DNA from: a virus
Reading direction: 5' to 3' (one strand)
DNA: 43,627 nt
Virus record (IMG/VR): IMGVR_UViG_3300047300_000281
Coordinates: 1 to 43,627 of that record
In this document: one piece after another, positions 5,770-13,724 of the stretch
How the letters are laid out: each line of letters begins with the position of its first letter
Position numbering within the stretch: position 1 is the stretch's first letter
Position numbers and translations under genes: made by a program
The notes under the pieces: generated by a model
Database searches by the model: none
The model's input: the letters and a program-made list of their open reading frames with translations, nothing else
Told to the model about the DNA's origin: nothing

Positions 5770-7437
5770 ATGTCCAGTATCACACTCTCTCTAGCTCTGC
5801 GGGGAAGGCTCCTTAGTGGTACTCAAACCACGCTTCAAGGGGCCTTGTTTGGTAATAATGAACCCGGTTTCACCTTTGAGCCGTGGGATATCACGACGCT
5901 ATATCAGGACCGCGCTGGCACTACGCCCGTGACTGCGGCAGGGCAGAGTGTGGGGCTGCGGCTGAGTAAGGATCAGGGGCTTAGGATCGGGGCTGAGAAG
6001 GTAACAAACGGAACCTTTGATGCGGACCTAAGCGGATGGACAGTCACCAATGTTGTTTGGTCTGCTGGATCAGCATCCTTCACTGGCGCACCTTCGCTTT
6101 CTCAGAATATGTCCACAACGTCCGGCGTGACTTACCGAGTTACGATCAACGTAAGCGGATTGGTGGGCGGAAGCCTATGGCTTCGCTTCATCGGCGGGAC
6201 CGCATCCAACACCCCGACTTTCTCGAACGGGACAACCACCTTCCTGCTGAAGTCAAACGGAAACACTGCGCTTTTGATTGAGCAGGCTTCTGGGGCTATT
6301 ACCGCAGGCTCCGTTGACAACATCTCCGTCCGCGAACTCGCAGGCAACCACCAAGTTGCCGTGAGCGATGCCAAGCGCGGCGTTTACGGATGGATGCCCA
6401 AGACTGGGCGGCGGAACCTGCTGACATATACTGAGCAGTTTGATAATGCGGTTTGGACTAAGGGTTCCGCCACAATATCATCTACATCCGTCACAAGCCC
6501 TGTGGGAGATGCCGGCGCGGATAGGCTGTCGATTACAGCCGCACAAAATAACCTCTATGCTCGATACACGACTGTAAGTGGCAGTACCTACACACTGTCT
6601 GTATATGCCAAGGGCAATGGCCAAACCTTGCGCATGGTTACCACCGACAACGCGGGTGCTGTTTTAGGGTCAAAAACGCAGGCATTGACTGATAGCTGGC
6701 AGCGCGTGTCACTCACCTATAGCGGTAGCGGGACTGCCGAATTTATTAACATTCATGACAGTCGATCAGGGGGGAGCGCGTCAGGCGATATTGATTTATG
6801 GGGTGCACAGCTCGAAACCGGATCATCCGCAACTGCCTATCAGCGCGTTGCATCGCAATATGACGTGACCGAGGCTGGCGTCCAAACCTGCTACTACGTC
6901 CAAGCCGATGGCGTGGATGATGCCTATGTGACGCCCACGATCACGCCGGGAACTGATAAGGCGCAGGTGTTTGCTGGGGTGCGGAAGCTAAGTGATGCGG
7001 CGGCGGCGCTTTTCATTGAATACAGCGCAAACGTAAACAGTAACAACGGAACGTTCGTAGTCGGACCCGGGAACTTTACAACTGCGACCGGGCCAAATTA
7101 TCACGCGTCATCAAAAGGCACCGTGATTTCGCCTCTCAATACCCCGGCTTCATACACGTCTCCAATAACAAATGTTGTTTCTGCGTTGATGGATATTTCA
7201 GGAGATAGCAATGCGATTCGCGTAAACGGCACCCAAGCCGCACAATCCACCGCAGACCAAGGCACAGGAAACTATCTCGCATATCCCGCCTACATCTACG
7301 GTCGCGGCGGCACATCTCTACCCTTCAACGGCCTAGACTTCGGCCATGCCGTGCGCTTCGGCCCGAACCTTGACGCTGCAACCATCGCACGGGTGGAAGC
7401 CCTGATCGCGCGCAACACTCCGGGGGTGACGCTATGA
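5770..7437 (+). CDS. Spike / receptor-binding protein with jelly-roll and LamG-like domains
   Basis: 555 residues. The first 35 residues form a small attachment segment. A linker (FEPWDITTLYQDRAGTTPVT, near 36-55) follows, of a kind widespread in alphaproteobacterial prophage spikes. Residues 80-190 (VTNGTFDADLSGWT onward) and 215-358 (NLLTYTEQFDNAVWTKG onward) are two carbohydrate-binding-like beta-sandwiches, each ending in a LWGAQLE- or ISVREL-type strand. Residues 378-555 are LamG-like (DGVDDAYVTP, then YIYGRGG and LDFGHAVRFG). From about base 5880 the sequence is visibly GC-richer than the genes around it. Role: probably binding host surface sugars. Confidence 0.7.
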   Translation: MSSITLSLALRGRLLSGTQTTLQGALFGNNEPGFTFEPWDITTLYQDRAGTTPVTAAGQSVGLRLSKDQGLRIGAEKVTNGTFDADLSGWTVTNVVWSAGSASFTGAPSLSQNMSTTSGVTYRVTINVSGLVGGSLWLRFIGGTASNTPTFSNGTTTFLLKSNGNTALLIEQASGAITAGSVDNISVRELAGNHQVAVSDAKRGVYGWMPKTGRRNLLTYTEQFDNAVWTKGSATISSTSVTSPVGDAGADRLSITAAQNNLYARYTTVSGSTYTLSVYAKGNGQTLRMVTTDNAGAVLGSKTQALTDSWQRVSLTYSGSGTAEFINIHDSRSGGSASGDIDLWGAQLETGSSATAYQRVASQYDVTEAGVQTCYYVQADGVDDAYVTPTITPGTDKAQVFAGVRKLSDAAAALFIEYSANVNSNNGTFVVGPGNFTTATGPNYHASSKGTVISPLNTPASYTSPITNVVSALMDISGDSNAIRVNGTQAAQSTADQGTGNYLAYPAYIYGRGGTSLPFNGLDFGHAVRFGPNLDAATIARVEALIARNTPGVTL

Positions 7438-7751
7438 CTAGCGCAGTTTTGATCCTGCCAGCCGCATATCGTGACGCTGGAAACGCCTTTGGCGTGGCGC
7501 AGGGGTGGGGCGAGGATAACTTCTCTGTGCCACTGTCTGCTGATGGTGCAGAGCCTGCGACGCATTACGGGTGCCGTCCTGATGTTCAGCCGGGGTTCTT
7601 TGACCTCATGGCAGAGCCTCCTGTTGAAGCTATACCTCTTCTCCAAGCTATGATTTCTTCCTTTGAAGATAACATACAACCTTACGACCACTGGATTGCT
7701 ACTCTTGAAGCTAATAACTTGAAACGGGTTGAGTCAAGTGGGACGCTCTAA
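7434..7751 (+). CDS. Spike-associated protein, 105 aa
   Basis: The ATG overlaps the spike stop (ATGA). The first 60 residues (AVLILPAAYRDAGNAFGVAQ, then DNFSVPLSADG and ATHYGCRPDVQPGF) match a short protein type that follows spike genes in rhodobacteral prophages. The last 45 residues (IQPYDHWIATLEANNLKRV) and their codons look like the rest of this phage. The GC-rich composition ends near base 7615, inside the gene, so it may be a hybrid of an imported head and a resident tail. Confidence 0.6.
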   Translation: MTSAVLILPAAYRDAGNAFGVAQGWGEDNFSVPLSADGAEPATHYGCRPDVQPGFFDLMAEPPVEAIPLLQAMISSFEDNIQPYDHWIATLEANNLKRVESSGTL

Positions 7752-8136
7752 CGAGAAGCTCTGGTCTTCTGTCGTCTCCCAAGTTAAAGCTGGGACCAAA
7801 GGTGGTGATGCAGGTGAGTGGTCAGCACGTAAAGCTCAGCTAGCAGGTAAGCTCTACAAAGAAAAAGGTGGTACTTACTCTGGACCAAAGACCGAAGCTC
7901 AAAAATCTATGTCTAAATGGACAAAAGAAGATTGGGGAACTAAGTCAGGTAAGAACTCTACCGTAGGTAAGTCTGCTACAGGTGAAAGATACCTACCTAA
8001 AAAAGCTAGAGAAGCCCTTTCAAGCCAAGAATACTCTGCTACAACCAAAGCAAAGCGTGAAGGCTCTAAACAAGGTAAGCAATTCGTAGCTCAACCCAAG
8101 AAAATAGCAGAGAAAACGGCTAAATACAGGAAGTAA
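7729..8136 (+). CDS. DUF5872-like lysine-rich protein
   Basis: 135 residues. Start TTG at 7729 or GTG at 7738, both in frame and overlapping the previous gene. Characteristic blocks are GEWSARKAQLAGKLYKEKGG (27-47), KWTKEDWGTKSGK (63-75), GERYLPKKAREALSSQEYSA (84-103) and a C-terminal QPKKIAEKTAKYRK. I recognise this as the DUF5872 type, found in large DNA viruses of eukaryotes and in cyanophages and marine phages. It is very basic, which suggests DNA or RNA contact. It heads a run of four more short lysine-rich proteins. Confidence 0.65.
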   Translation: MSQVGRSNEKLWSSVVSQVKAGTKGGDAGEWSARKAQLAGKLYKEKGGTYSGPKTEAQKSMSKWTKEDWGTKSGKNSTVGKSATGERYLPKKAREALSSQEYSATTKAKREGSKQGKQFVAQPKKIAEKTAKYRK

Positions 8137-8137
8137 G

Positions 8138-8422
8138 ATGCCCGAAAAAGACCCTAAACTTGTCCGAGCGGGTGTTAAAGCCTACAACACCCCTAAGCGT
8201 ACCCCTAACCATCCTACTAAAAGTCATGTAGTGGTGGCTAAAGAAGGTTCAACTACCAAATTGATCCGGTTTGGGCAGCAAGGAGTCTCTGGTTCCCCTA
8301 AAAAAGAGGGTGAATCGGAAGCCTATCGCAAACGTAGGGAAGCTTTCAAGGCTCGACACGCAAAGAATATTGCTAAGGGTAAGATGAGTGCGGCTTACTG
8401 GGCTGACCTCAAAAAGTGGTAG
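8138..8422 (+). CDS. DUF6321-like lysine-rich protein
   Basis: 94 residues. The blocks PNHPTKSHVVVAKEG, KLIRFGQQGVSGSPKK and KARHAKNIAKGKMSAAYWAD are the hallmark of the DUF6321 type, common in marine phages and algal viruses. It starts one base after the previous stop. Function unknown; its abundance next to DUF5872 and DUF6496 genes suggests a shared role, perhaps in packaged nucleoprotein. Confidence 0.65.
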   Translation: MPEKDPKLVRAGVKAYNTPKRTPNHPTKSHVVVAKEGSTTKLIRFGQQGVSGSPKKEGESEAYRKRREAFKARHAKNIAKGKMSAAYWADLKKW

Positions 8423-8443
8423 CAAAATCAAGGGGTTAGCTAG

Positions 8444-8617
8444 ATGGCAAAGACTAAAGTTCAGAAAATTATGCACGAGTGGAAGCTAGGAAAGCTCCAT
8501 GCAGGTAAAGACCCTGATGGTAAAGGCCCTAAGAAAGCTCCAGTTGTCAAATCTCAAAAACAAGCTGTGGCGATTGCTCTTCGTCAAGCTGGTATCAAAA
8601 AGAAAGCGAAGAAGTAA
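8444..8617 (+). CDS. DUF6496-like 57-aa lysine-rich protein
   Basis: A short frame (MAKTKVQKIMHEWKLGKLHA at the start) ending AVAIALRQAGIKKKAKK. The 'K(V/I)xKVMxEFKxGKLxSG...KQAIAIALxxAG' layout is that of DUF6496 proteins, common in phages. Its stop overlaps the next start as TAATG. It is below the length most gene finders report. Confidence 0.65.
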   Translation: MAKTKVQKIMHEWKLGKLHAGKDPDGKGPKKAPVVKSQKQAVAIALRQAGIKKKAKK

Positions 8618-8823
8618 TGGCTATTAAAGAGACTAAAACCAAAGAGAAGTACAAGTCTAAAGCTGCTATGATGAAACACGAGAAGTCTGAACCTAAAAAG
8701 GAACAGATGAAGGAATATGGCACTTGCAAAACCTGTGGTAAACCTGTGAAGATGGCTAAAGGTGGTATGGTCAAGAAGCCTACCTGCATGGCTTGTGGCG
8801 GTATGGTCAAAGGTAAGAAATAA
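8617..8823 (+). CDS. 68-aa zinc-ribbon-like basic protein
   Basis: Two CxxC knuckles, CKTC (37-40) and CMAC (57-60), separated by a glycine/lysine linker, make a probable single zinc ribbon. The N-terminal 35 residues are nearly all charged. Coupled by TAATG overlaps on both sides. Function unknown; a nucleic-acid-binding role in the lysine-rich cassette is plausible. Confidence 0.6.
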   Translation: MAIKETKTKEKYKSKAAMMKHEKSEPKKEQMKEYGTCKTCGKPVKMAKGGMVKKPTCMACGGMVKGKK

Positions 8824-9461
8824 TGGCTGACTACAAAGAAGGTGTAGACTTCGAGATTCGTGAAGTCAAAGGTAAAGATGGTAAAGTTCTGTACAAGAAC
8901 CGCCACTTCTTTAGCAAAGCAGAAAAAGAGGCTATGAAAGCCCCTAAGCCAACCCCTAAAGCAGATAAAGCCAAGGCTGAATCTAAGCCTAAGAAGTCTC
9001 AGGCCCCCTCTAGCTCCCCCCGTCCCAAGGGTAAAGAGGAGACCAAGGCAACGAATATGGTTCGCCCTGAGGGTAAGGCTGCAGGAATGCCTGCTGCAAA
9101 ATCGAAAGGTGTTGATAAAGGAACTGCCGCAGTGGCTGCTGTAGCTGCAGGTGGTGCTCGTGCCGCTCTTGGTGCAGGTAAGGGTGTTTCCGGTGGCCTT
9201 AAAGCTTCTGCAGAGTCCGGGGTCAAACCCACAACTGCAAAACCCTTTAATCCTTCCTATACAGGTAAGGCAGGCTCACCTTCGGGTTTCCAAGGTAGGT
9301 TCGAGACTGGGGTTGCCCGTGCCGGTGGTGCTCGTGTAGGTGGTATTCCTATCGGCCCTAAACTCCGCACAAAAGGCGGCCGAATCGTCAAAATGCCAGA
9401 TATCCTTGAGCTTCAATTTATGAACAAAGGTGGTGTAGTCAAGAAAAAAGGTAAGAAGTAA
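8823..9461 (+). CDS. Lysine/alanine-rich low-complexity protein, 212 aa
   Basis: The N-terminal 35 residues (YKEGVDFEIREVKGKDGKVL) look folded. Residues 38-95 are Pro/Lys/Ala-rich and disordered, residues 100-130 are Ala/Gly-rich (GTAAVAAVAAGGARAALGAG), and the tail ends in MNKGGVVKKKGKK. The KGGxVKKK ending recurs in other short marine-phage proteins. It is presumably virion- or DNA-associated. It ends TAA next to the TTG of the following gene. Confidence 0.55.
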   Translation: MADYKEGVDFEIREVKGKDGKVLYKNRHFFSKAEKEAMKAPKPTPKADKAKAESKPKKSQAPSSSPRPKGKEETKATNMVRPEGKAAGMPAAKSKGVDKGTAAVAAVAAGGARAALGAGKGVSGGLKASAESGVKPTTAKPFNPSYTGKAGSPSGFQGRFETGVARAGGARVGGIPIGPKLRTKGGRIVKMPDILELQFMNKGGVVKKKGKK

Positions 9462-10208
9462 TTGGCAATCTACTCCTACCCGACACCAGAGAAAGACTTT
9501 GCTCTAGAAGTTGCCAAGGGTAACATTCCGGGGCATAGTATTGTTTTTCTCTCTGGTAAGCATCCTTCTGTTGCGGTAGGAGGTACGCCTACGACTATCT
9601 GGAATAATACTGCTAACACTTATCCTTGGTCTGTCTGGGATGCTGGTGCCGCAGCACTGTATCTCGTCTCCACAAGTGCAGCAGATACGCAGACAATCCT
9701 TCTAACCGGGCTAGATGCTTCCTACAATATTATCACTGCAACAGTTACCCTTACAGGTACAACCCCAGTTAATACAGGAGCAACAACCTTTAAGAGATTG
9801 AACAGTGCAATTATCATTGCTGGGGTAGCTGCTGTTGGTACAATAAGTATTCGTTATGGCTCTTCTGTGGGTAGCATTGTTGGGCTTATCAATCCGAATA
9901 CAACCAACACTTCTATGAGTATCTATACAGTCCCGGCTGGATATACAGCGTTCTCAACTTATGGGGACTTTAGTGTGAACAAAGGAAACCAAGCGGAACT
10001 TGCAGTGAAGTGGAGATTCTTTGGTCTGCCATTTATTACCGTCTACCAAACAGAAGTCTATGAACAGTTTATCTCGTCTGCCCCGAGTATTCCCGGAGCT
10101 ATCCCTGAAAAGACTGACTTAGATAATATGGTAGAGGCTGTAGATAACGCTGGTAGTAGAGTATACTCCAACCAACAACTTCTTCTCATTGATAATAGGT
10201 ACCTCTAA
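9462..10208 (+). CDS. Virion structural protein of marine-phage type, 248 aa
   Basis: The TTG start directly follows the previous stop, with AAGG upstream. The opening PEKDFALEVAKGNIPGHSIV (about 9-28) is a signature I know from structural proteins of marine phages and cyanophages, where it begins a protein near the tail or capsid fibres. The middle is Thr/Ser/Gly-rich beta structure, and the C-terminus (QAELAVKWRFFGLPFITVYQ) is conserved. Likely a head- or tail-associated fibre or decoration component. Confidence 0.6.
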   Translation: MAIYSYPTPEKDFALEVAKGNIPGHSIVFLSGKHPSVAVGGTPTTIWNNTANTYPWSVWDAGAAALYLVSTSAADTQTILLTGLDASYNIITATVTLTGTTPVNTGATTFKRLNSAIIIAGVAAVGTISIRYGSSVGSIVGLINPNTTNTSMSIYTVPAGYTAFSTYGDFSVNKGNQAELAVKWRFFGLPFITVYQTEVYEQFISSAPSIPGAIPEKTDLDNMVEAVDNAGSRVYSNQQLLLIDNRYL

Positions 10209-10546
10209 TGACAACTAAAACTAGGGTTTACCTTTCTACCTTGACAACTAGCCTAGCTGATGTGTATACTGCCCCAGACAGATTTGAATCTTCTGTAAAG
10301 TCTATTCTAGTCTCGAACATTACAGCTACTCCAGCTACCTTTAGACTTGACTACTACAAGAACAGCGGAGCTACCACAACTACTTTCGTTAAGGATGTAG
10401 AAATGGCTGGGAATAGTATTATGCAGATTGATAACTTTTTCCATCTAGAGGTTAAAGATAAACTCAAAGCTTTATCTAATACTGCATCTGCTATTGTGCT
10501 TTCTATTCTGGTAGAAGAATCATCTGTAAATTCACTTGGAATCTAA
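10208..10546 (+). CDS. Small virion-associated protein, 112 aa
   Basis: ATG overlaps the previous TAA by one base (TAATG). The protein is beta-rich (TRVYLSTLTTSLADVYTAPD at 5-24; FRLDYYKNSGATTTTF near 56-71), resembling small phage structural proteins with one beta-sandwich. It lies between two virion or packaging genes. No specific family assigned. Confidence 0.5.
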   Translation: MTTKTRVYLSTLTTSLADVYTAPDRFESSVKSILVSNITATPATFRLDYYKNSGATTTTFVKDVEMAGNSIMQIDNFFHLEVKDKLKALSNTASAIVLSILVEESSVNSLGI

Positions 10547-10547
10547 T

Positions 10548-10913
10548 ATGACACGTAAGCTATCTGAACAACAAACAAAGTTCCTCGAAGTGCTCTTTGA
10601 AGAGGCTGGTGGTGACGTTGTTGCTGCCAAGCACCTTGCTGGTTATAGCCCTAATGTAGCTACCTCACAAGTGGTTGCAGCCCTTGAAGACGAAATCTCA
10701 GAACTAACTAAAAAGTTCCTTGGTCGTTCTGCAGCCAAAGCTGCCTATGCAATGTCCAATGTGTTGACTGATCCAACTGCGCTTGGCAACAAAGAACGTA
10801 TGATTGCTGCTAAGGATATTCTTGACCGTAGTGGCTTTGTTAAAACTGAGAAAGTGGAAGTTACTACTGCTGCACCTTTGTTTATTCTCCCGGCGAAAAA
10901 TGAATCTGAGTGA
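10548..10913 (+). CDS. Terminase small subunit-like protein
   Basis: 121 residues. LSEQQTKFLEVLFEEAGGDV begins an N-terminal helical domain, followed by AAKHLAGYS; the AKDILDRSG segment near residues 89-97 is typical of phage TerS proteins of the Terminase_2 kind. TerS recognises phage DNA and regulates the TerL motor. Start at the ATG two bases after the previous stop. A second helix-turn-helix gene lies between it and TerL, so which is the true TerS is uncertain. Confidence 0.55.
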   Translation: MTRKLSEQQTKFLEVLFEEAGGDVVAAKHLAGYSPNVATSQVVAALEDEISELTKKFLGRSAAKAAYAMSNVLTDPTALGNKERMIAAKDILDRSGFVKTEKVEVTTAAPLFILPAKNESE

Positions 10914-11328
10914 AACTTGGGAACTCCCGGGGCCTGATAAAGGTTCTGAAATCAAGTGGCACCCTGTTGTCCGTGTAGGAAGAGTGGTCCCATTTGGTTA
11001 CATGCAAGACCCTAACGACCCTGATATCATCCTTCCTATTGAACGTGAACTAGAACTTTTAGAAGAAGCTAAAAAACACCTTAAGAAATATTCCTCTCGT
11101 GAAGTGGCTGCTTGGCTATCTACTCAGTCTGGACGGAGTATCTCCCACGTAGGTTTGTTGAAAAGAGTACGAATTGAAAAGAACCGACAGCGAGAAGCTA
11201 CAATCTATCGCAACCTTGCCGCGCGCTACGAAAAAGCCCTCAAGAAAGCCGAAGAGCTTGAAGCAGCCCGAATCGGTGGTGCAAGAACTCGTACCGTCAC
11301 CGAAGGTACCAGCACAGCCTCTGCCTGA
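10900..11328 (+). CDS. Helix-turn-helix protein next to TerL (alternative small terminase)
   Basis: 142 residues from the ATG at 10900, overlapping the previous gene by 14 bases. SSREVAAWLSTQSGRSISHV (about 64-83) reads as a helix-turn-helix, followed by a long basic helix (YRNLAARYEKALKKAEELEA). The N-terminus (WELPGPDKGSEIKWHPV) and this layout match proteins placed directly before TerL in marine phages. Its last 155 bases overlap the longest TerL frame. It may be the DNA-recognition subunit or a cofactor. Confidence 0.55.
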   Translation: MNLSETWELPGPDKGSEIKWHPVVRVGRVVPFGYMQDPNDPDIILPIERELELLEEAKKHLKKYSSREVAAWLSTQSGRSISHVGLLKRVRIEKNRQREATIYRNLAARYEKALKKAEELEAARIGGARTRTVTEGTSTASA

Positions 11329-13714
11329 GCCTATCGACGTACCCAAAGCTCAAGATGTAATCTTTAAGCCTAACCCGGGACCCCAGACAGACTTTCTTGC
11401 CTCCTCGGAGCAAGAGGTTCTCTATGGTGGCAGCGGGGGCGGGGGAAAAAGCTTTGCCATGGTTGCAGACCCAGTAAGATACTTTAATAACCCCCATTTT
11501 AGGGGCCTCTTACTGCGGCGTACTACAGAAGAACTTCGAGAACTTATCTCCGTCTCTAAACAACTTTATCCACAAGCTATCCCGGGGATTAAGTTTTTAG
11601 AAAGAGAAAAAACTTGGATTGCACCTTCGGGTGCAAGTTTGTGGATGAGTTATCTGGACTCAGACGACGATGTACTAAGGTACCAAGGGCAAGCCTTCGC
11701 TTGGATTGGTTTCGATGAGCTGACCCAGTGGGCCAGCCCCCACGCTTGGAACTATATGCGTTCGCGACTTCGTACAACAACCGCATCAGGCCTAAAACTA
11801 TACCAACGTGCTTGTGTCGATGAGGGGGATGTACTAACCGAGTCGGGATGGAAGCCTATTCAAGATGTGCTTACGGGAGAAAAAGTCTACTCTCTGACCT
11901 CTAAAGGGGAGCTTGAACTACGATCTGTGACTGCCACACATGCTTTTGACGTGGAAGAGCCTCTTGTACGGGTAAGAAAAAAGAACCTGTACATGTCCAT
12001 GACACCGGATCATAGAGTTCTCTACCGGAAGCAAGGCAGCGTGCGTTTTGAGTTAATTCGTTTTAATGAGCATAAGTCCTTGGCCATAGATGTAGCTAGA
12101 ACCTCTTTGAACTACGAAGCTAAGGGTTATAAGTCCCCTATCGCTGGTTTTTCTGATATAGAGTATGCAGAGTTCCTAGGGCTGTATGTTGCAGAGGGAT
12201 GTGTTTGCAAGCCACGTAATGGCAATTATAAGGTTTTAATTACTCAGAATAAAAAAGAAAATCAAAGTTGGGTGAAGTCTGTAATGGAAGCTTCTGGTTT
12301 CTCTGTGTGCGCGTGTAGCAATGGGGATTTCCAGATAACTAATAAGTCCTTGCACACTCACCTTCTCCCTTTAGGTAAAGCAGTAAATAAGCACTTTCCT
12401 AGAGAGTTTCTTTCTAACGCTACAAAAGAGCAGCTTGAGGTTGCTTTTCAAGCTTACGCAAGGGGTGATGGAAATTGGCAATCAAACTCTAGCTGCCAAG
12501 CTGTCACTTGTTCTAGGCAACTCGCAAGCGATCTACAAGAAATTGCGGTAAAACTTGGGTACAAGGTACAGGTAAATCATACTAAGTCTGAAAATAAGAA
12601 TCACAACGATCGCTTTACTATATATCTCACCAAGAACTCCCCCACTACGAAAGTAGATAAAAATACTGTGGGGAGAGATGACACAGCACTTGAACCCTAT
12701 AAAGGTAAGGTCTACTGTCTTTCTGTAGAGGGAACAGAGAATTTTGTGCTCAGACAGCGGGATTTTGTCTGGATATCTGGGAACACTACCAACCCGGGTG
12801 GCCCCGGACACGCTTGGGTCAAGAAGATGTTTGTCGATCCCGCACCTCCTAAGACTTCTTTTTGGGCTACAGATATTGAAACAGGAGAAGTCATCAAATG
12901 GCCTAAAGGACACTCCCGCGAAGGTGAGCCACTCTTCAAACGTCGATTTATTCCTGCTACGCTCTTTGACAACCCCTACCTAGCTTCTGACGGTATGTAC
13001 GAAGCAAACCTTCTCTCACTTCCTGAACATCAAAGGCGACAACTGCTCTACGGGGATTGGGACATTAACGAAGGCGCTGCGTTCCCGGAGTTTAATCGTC
13101 GTATCCATGTTGTAGAACCTTTCGATATCCCGCATGGGTGGACAAAGTTTCGTGCAGCAGACTACGGATATGGCTCTAATACTGGTGTTGTCTGGATCGC
13201 TGTAAGCCCTTCTGAGCAACTGATTGTCTATCGTGAGATGTATAACTCTAAAGTCACGGCTTGGGATTTGGCAGACCTGATCCTAGAAGCAGAAGAGGGT
13301 GATAATGTTCGTTATGGTGTTCTCGATAGCTCTCTTTGGCATAATCGTGGTGATCGTGGACCCTCTCTTGCAGAGCAGATGATTTCCAAGGGTTGTCGTT
13401 GGCGTCCTTCGGATCGCTCTCGTGGTTCTCGTGTTGCAGGTAAGAACGAACTACATAGACGGCTACAAGTTGATCCTTTCACAGGTGAACCCCGTCTTGT
13501 CATCTTTAATACTTGCAAGAACTTGATTGCTCAACTGCCTTCTATCCCACTTGATAAGAATAATCCAGAGGATGTAGATACTAACGCAGAAGATCACTTG
13601 TACGATGCTCTTCGTTACGGTATTATGAGCAGACCTAAGAGTAGTCTTTGGGACTATAACCCCGCTACACATGGAACAGGCCACAAAGTTGTGGATGAGA
13701 AATTTGGTTACTAA
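11174..13714 (+). CDS. terL: Terminase large subunit, interrupted by an intein
   Basis: 846 codons, of which 522 remain after intein removal. The ATPase domain has Walker A GGSGGGGKS (85-93) and Walker B AWIGFDE (176-182). The intein occupies 214-537 and splits the conserved RA/TTNPGGPGH segment. The nuclease domain follows, with FRAADYG (Asp 663) and later acidic sites in YGVLDSSLW and DHLYDALRYG. TerL cuts concatemers and pumps DNA through the portal. The longest frame begins with TTG at 11174, deep in the previous gene; TTG near 11255 or GTG at 11275/11278 are later options, since conserved sequence starts only near residue 58. Confidence 0.9.
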   Translation: MKRTDSEKLQSIATLPRATKKPSRKPKSLKQPESVVQELVPSPKVPAQPLPEPIDVPKAQDVIFKPNPGPQTDFLASSEQEVLYGGSGGGGKSFAMVADPVRYFNNPHFRGLLLRRTTEELRELISVSKQLYPQAIPGIKFLEREKTWIAPSGASLWMSYLDSDDDVLRYQGQAFAWIGFDELTQWASPHAWNYMRSRLRTTTASGLKLYQRACVDEGDVLTESGWKPIQDVLTGEKVYSLTSKGELELRSVTATHAFDVEEPLVRVRKKNLYMSMTPDHRVLYRKQGSVRFELIRFNEHKSLAIDVARTSLNYEAKGYKSPIAGFSDIEYAEFLGLYVAEGCVCKPRNGNYKVLITQNKKENQSWVKSVMEASGFSVCACSNGDFQITNKSLHTHLLPLGKAVNKHFPREFLSNATKEQLEVAFQAYARGDGNWQSNSSCQAVTCSRQLASDLQEIAVKLGYKVQVNHTKSENKNHNDRFTIYLTKNSPTTKVDKNTVGRDDTALEPYKGKVYCLSVEGTENFVLRQRDFVWISGNTTNPGGPGHAWVKKMFVDPAPPKTSFWATDIETGEVIKWPKGHSREGEPLFKRRFIPATLFDNPYLASDGMYEANLLSLPEHQRRQLLYGDWDINEGAAFPEFNRRIHVVEPFDIPHGWTKFRAADYGYGSNTGVVWIAVSPSEQLIVYREMYNSKVTAWDLADLILEAEEGDNVRYGVLDSSLWHNRGDRGPSLAEQMISKGCRWRPSDRSRGSRVAGKNELHRRLQVDPFTGEPRLVIFNTCKNLIAQLPSIPLDKNNPEDVDTNAEDHLYDALRYGIMSRPKSSLWDYNPATHGTGHKVVDEKFGY
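11813..12784 (+). mobile_element. Intein with LAGLIDADG homing endonuclease in TerL
   Basis: 324 residues, from Cys 1 (CVDEGDVLTESGWKPI) to Asn 324 (FVWISGN), followed by Thr as the +1 nucleophile. The N-terminal Hint half has the TxxH motif (TPDH, 64-67). The inserted endonuclease has two LAGLIDADG-type motifs, LGLYVAEGC (122-130) and AYARGDGNW (214-222). Block F is VYCLSVEGTENFVL (300-313). The penultimate His of block G is Gly, and the block F position that is often His is Glu, so the C-terminal cleavage chemistry is atypical. The codons look AT-richer than the exteins. Removing it restores QRA-TTNPGGPG. Confidence 0.9.
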
Positions 13715-13724
13715 GGAAAATTAA

